NCBI RefSeq assembly: GCF_004360225.1
Contig: NZ_SNUA01000005.1
Span: forward strand, 62,001-126,000
Direction: 5' to 3'
DNA length: 64,000 bases
Origin: Alcanivorax sp. 24
GTDB lineage: Bacteria > Pseudomonadota > Gammaproteobacteria > Pseudomonadales > Alcanivoracaceae
Below are positions 62,232-64,000 of the stretch, in pieces; position 1 is the first letter of the stretch, and each line of letters opens with the position of its first letter. The translations under genes were made by a program, and so were the position numbers. The notes under the pieces were generated by a model that had not been told where the DNA came from, did no database searches, and worked only from the letters and a program-made list of their open reading frames with translations.

Positions 62232-64000
62232 GACGCCCTCATCAGACGCAGGGCGTCATGGGTGCGGATCACATGCAGCAACGCCGTCAACAACCGCTCC
62301 GGCGTACGCCGGCGACGTGGTCCGAGTAAGCCCAGGACCCGGCCGCGAGTCGCCACCGCCCAGTCGCTCTGTTCCTCGTCGAGACGGCAGGCCAGAGCCG
62401 CCAGTCCGGCGGCGGCGGAACGATAAGACGCGTGATGGGAAGAAGGTGAAGAATCGCCCGACGACAAAGCGGCGCTCTCCGACAGTTCCCGCAAGGCCCG
62501 CTGGCCGAGCCCGGCCACCGCCTGCCCCCGCCACAACGCCAGCAAATGCGGCCGCGCCCGCGACAGATCCCAATCATTCGGCAACAGCGCATAACGCCAG
62601 CCGCGCACCCGATCGGTCTCGGGATCCCGCGCTTGCAGGAACCAGGCACGGACCAGTCCGCTGTACCGGCGGCCGCACGCCGCCGCCACCGGCAAGGCAC
62701 GCAGGCTGACCCGCAACGTGCGCCCCTTCCGCCGCAACAGCGCCTCCCCCTGCTCCGGCGCCTGCTCGCGCAGCGCCCACAAGGGCTGAAGGTCGCCGTG
62801 GTAGCGCACCCGCGCCTGTGCCGACACCGTGGCCAGCCAGGGCAGACCCTGGCGATCCAGCCACCGCCAGTTGGTGGCCCCGGGCACCCCGGAGAACACT
62901 GGCATCAGCGACGGGTAATGGCGGCGGCACCATTGCAGACAGCGAATACGGGACGCCTGTTCCGGCGGCCACAGCGGCCAGGCCTCGCCCTCCTTGCCCA
63001 GCACCAGGGCGGCCTCATCCCGCGCCACCGGCCAGAACAGCCAGCCGGCCTCATCGCTCGGTGGCAGCGGTGGCTGCCGCTGCCATTGCCCCGCCAGCGC
63101 CTGTTCCAGCCAGGAGAAGCCGGGCACCTCGCGACGCAGGACGGCGAGGGTATTCACCAGGGTTCCGGTCTGGGCCAATGGATTGAACGGCAGCGTGCCG
63201 CCGGTCCGGCAGTCGCCCTGATTCAACGCTTGCCGGACCAGTTCGGCACCGTCCAGAGGGGCCAGATCTTCCGGCACCCGTTGGCCATCACATTGGAACC
63301 AGGGCCGCAGTCCCTGACCGATCACCACGTCCAGCAACGGCGCCATACGGGCCGCTTCATCGCTCTTGGTGATGATGACATCGTCCAGCGTCATCCCGGC
63401 TTGCCGCGCGGCACGGCGATAGTGAGTGCTGACCTCGTCCAGGGTCTCCGCCTGGCTGGCCGCGTTCAGCAACAGCACGGCCCGGGTGCTGCGCGCGCCA
63501 CCCACCAGAGGCGCGAACCCTTCCGCCAGACGTTCATCGCGCTGTCCCAGCCCCACCGTGTCGATGATCACCAGACGCTTGTCGTTCAAGACTCCCGCCA
63601 GCGACGCCAGCGTGCGCCCCGGTGACAGTGGATGCAGCTCCACGCCGAGCAGTTCCGCGTAAACACGCAATTGGTCCCGGGCCGCCACCCGGTAGCCGTC
63701 GGCACTGACCAGGGCGACCTGATCCGCCCCCCAGCGCATGGCGTAATGCGACGCCAGCTTGCCGACGGTGGTGGTTTTGCCGACGCCGGTGGGGCCCACC
63801 AACGCCAGGACGCCGCCTTCGGCCAATTTGTCCCAGGGCCGCGCCTGGGCGTTGAGGCGGCGCGCCAGTTGTTGTTCCACCCAGGCGCGGGCGGCATCGC
63901 CCTCACCCGCTTCTTCCGGCAGCCCCGTCAGCACATCGGTGATCAGAGCGGCACTGAAACCAGCGCCGCGAAGCGTCGCCGCCAACGGCGAATCGGCGGC
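62228..64000 (-). CDS. flhF: Flagellar GTPase FlhF with a long C-terminal extension (5' end outside window)
   Basis: SRP-type GTPase that sets the site or number of flagella. The frame is open at the right edge, so the N-terminal B domain is outside. The G domain spans about 200 residues (counted here from the codon at 63985): GPTGVGKTTT (G1) near 64, IDTVGLGQRDERL (G3), and TKSDE (G4) near 206. The domain seems to end near residue 255, but the protein continues for about 330 more residues, rich in Trp, Arg and Leu, with no motif I know. The usual total is 370-480. Its stop overlaps the next ORF (ATGA). The order flhF - ORF - flhE - fliA places it at the end of a flagellar operon. Confidence 0.9.
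   Translation of the reverse strand, partial: AADSPLAATLRGAGFSAALITDVLTGLPEEAGEGDAARAWVEQQLARRLNAQARPWDKLAEGGVLALVGPTGVGKTTTVGKLASHYAMRWGADQVALVSADGYRVAARDQLRVYAELLGVELHPLSPGRTLASLAGVLNDKRLVIIDTVGLGQRDERLAEGFAPLVGGARSTRAVLLLNAASQAETLDEVSTHYRRAARQAGMTLDDVIITKSDEAARMAPLLDVVIGQGLRPWFQCDGQRVPEDLAPLDGAELVRQALNQGDCRTGGTLPFNPLAQTGTLVNTLAVLRREVPGFSWLEQALAGQWQRQPPLPPSDEAGWLFWPVARDEAALVLGKEGEAWPLWPPEQASRIRCLQWCRRHYPSLMPVFSGVPGATNWRWLDRQGLPWLATVSAQARVRYHGDLQPLWALREQAPEQGEALLRRKGRTLRVSLRALPVAAACGRRYSGLVRAWFLQARDPETDRVRGWRYALLPNDWDLSRARPHLLALWRGQAVAGLGQRALRELSESAALSSGDSSPSSHHASYRSAAAGLAALACRLDEEQSDWAVATRGRVLGLLGPRRRRTPERLLTALLHVIRTHDALRLMRAS

Overview
The window is a 64 kb stretch of GC-rich chromosome from a gammaproteobacterium. 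The gene set fits a marine, Alcanivorax-like or Pseudomonas-related aerobe: a FabY-type ketoacyl synthase, ornithine-lipid genes, ergothioneine genes, isocitrate lyase, several acyl-CoA enzymes, a zigA-zur zinc operon and Pseudomonas-style REP hairpins. The genus is an inference from gene content, not a search result. I see no prophage, insertion sequence, integron or CRISPR array. Base composition looks even throughout, and most genes are ordinary chromosomal genes packed in short operons, often with 4-base ATGA overlaps.

Layout. 1-3650: a TRAP transporter operon read leftwards (tatT-dctP-dctQ-dctM, the last cut by the window edge). 3756-6183: an overlapping operon of an EF-P-like factor (yeiP), a lipoprotein aminopeptidase and a GlpG-type rhomboid protease. 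6494-8088: ornithine lipid genes (olsB, olsA). 8345-11861: a dienelactone hydrolase and PEP carboxylase. 12046-16393: a membrane protein with a ruined GGDEF domain, a secreted trypsin-like protease with a GlyGly-CTERM tail, and an FAD monooxygenase. 16578-24034: dinB, ppnN, a tiny membrane protein, an SDR, egtB-egtD, a thioesterase and a DUF1289 protein. 24048-28674: a LysE exporter, a cyclase-AraC pair separated by a hairpin, and zigA-zur under a Zur box. 28869-40310: a patatin, an acyl-CoA dehydrogenase, two LysR regulators, two drug efflux pumps, a quinone-reductase-like flavoprotein, a hydrolase, a phosphatase lipoprotein, and a divergent mipA-tetR pair with two visible operators. 40386-50222: tRNA-Leu(UAG), a coiled-coil membrane protein, sodB, a thiolase, fabY, a very large DUF6351 lipoprotein and a phospholipase-D-like protein. 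50348-60219: LOG family protein, a ligase plus nitronate-monooxygenase-like pair, aceA with a strong terminator, a second GlyGly-CTERM protein (metallophosphoesterase), and prfC. 60300-64000: the end of a flagellar operon, flhF - unknown ORF - flhE - fliA.

Themes. Lipid and acyl-CoA metabolism dominates (FabY, thiolase, acyl-CoA dehydrogenase, ligase, thioesterase, glyoxylate shunt, PEP carboxylase), consistent with growth on fatty acids or hydrocarbons. Envelope and secreted proteins are numerous: three lipoproteins with lipoboxes around the TRAP and peptidase genes and DUF6351, and two GlyGly-CTERM proteins that would need a rhombosortase encoded elsewhere. Nine REP hairpin clusters lie between genes and share a fixed CTGTGGGA block with arms that change in a base-paired way.

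The most unusual items are the flagellar end (an FlhF GTPase with about 330 extra C-terminal residues, followed by a 149-residue ORF lacking a P-loop in the place where flhG/fleN usually sits), the hairpin that buries the ribosome binding site of the AraC gene after the cyclase gene, the inactive GGDEF membrane protein, and a 25-base palindromic element shared by two distant intergenic regions.
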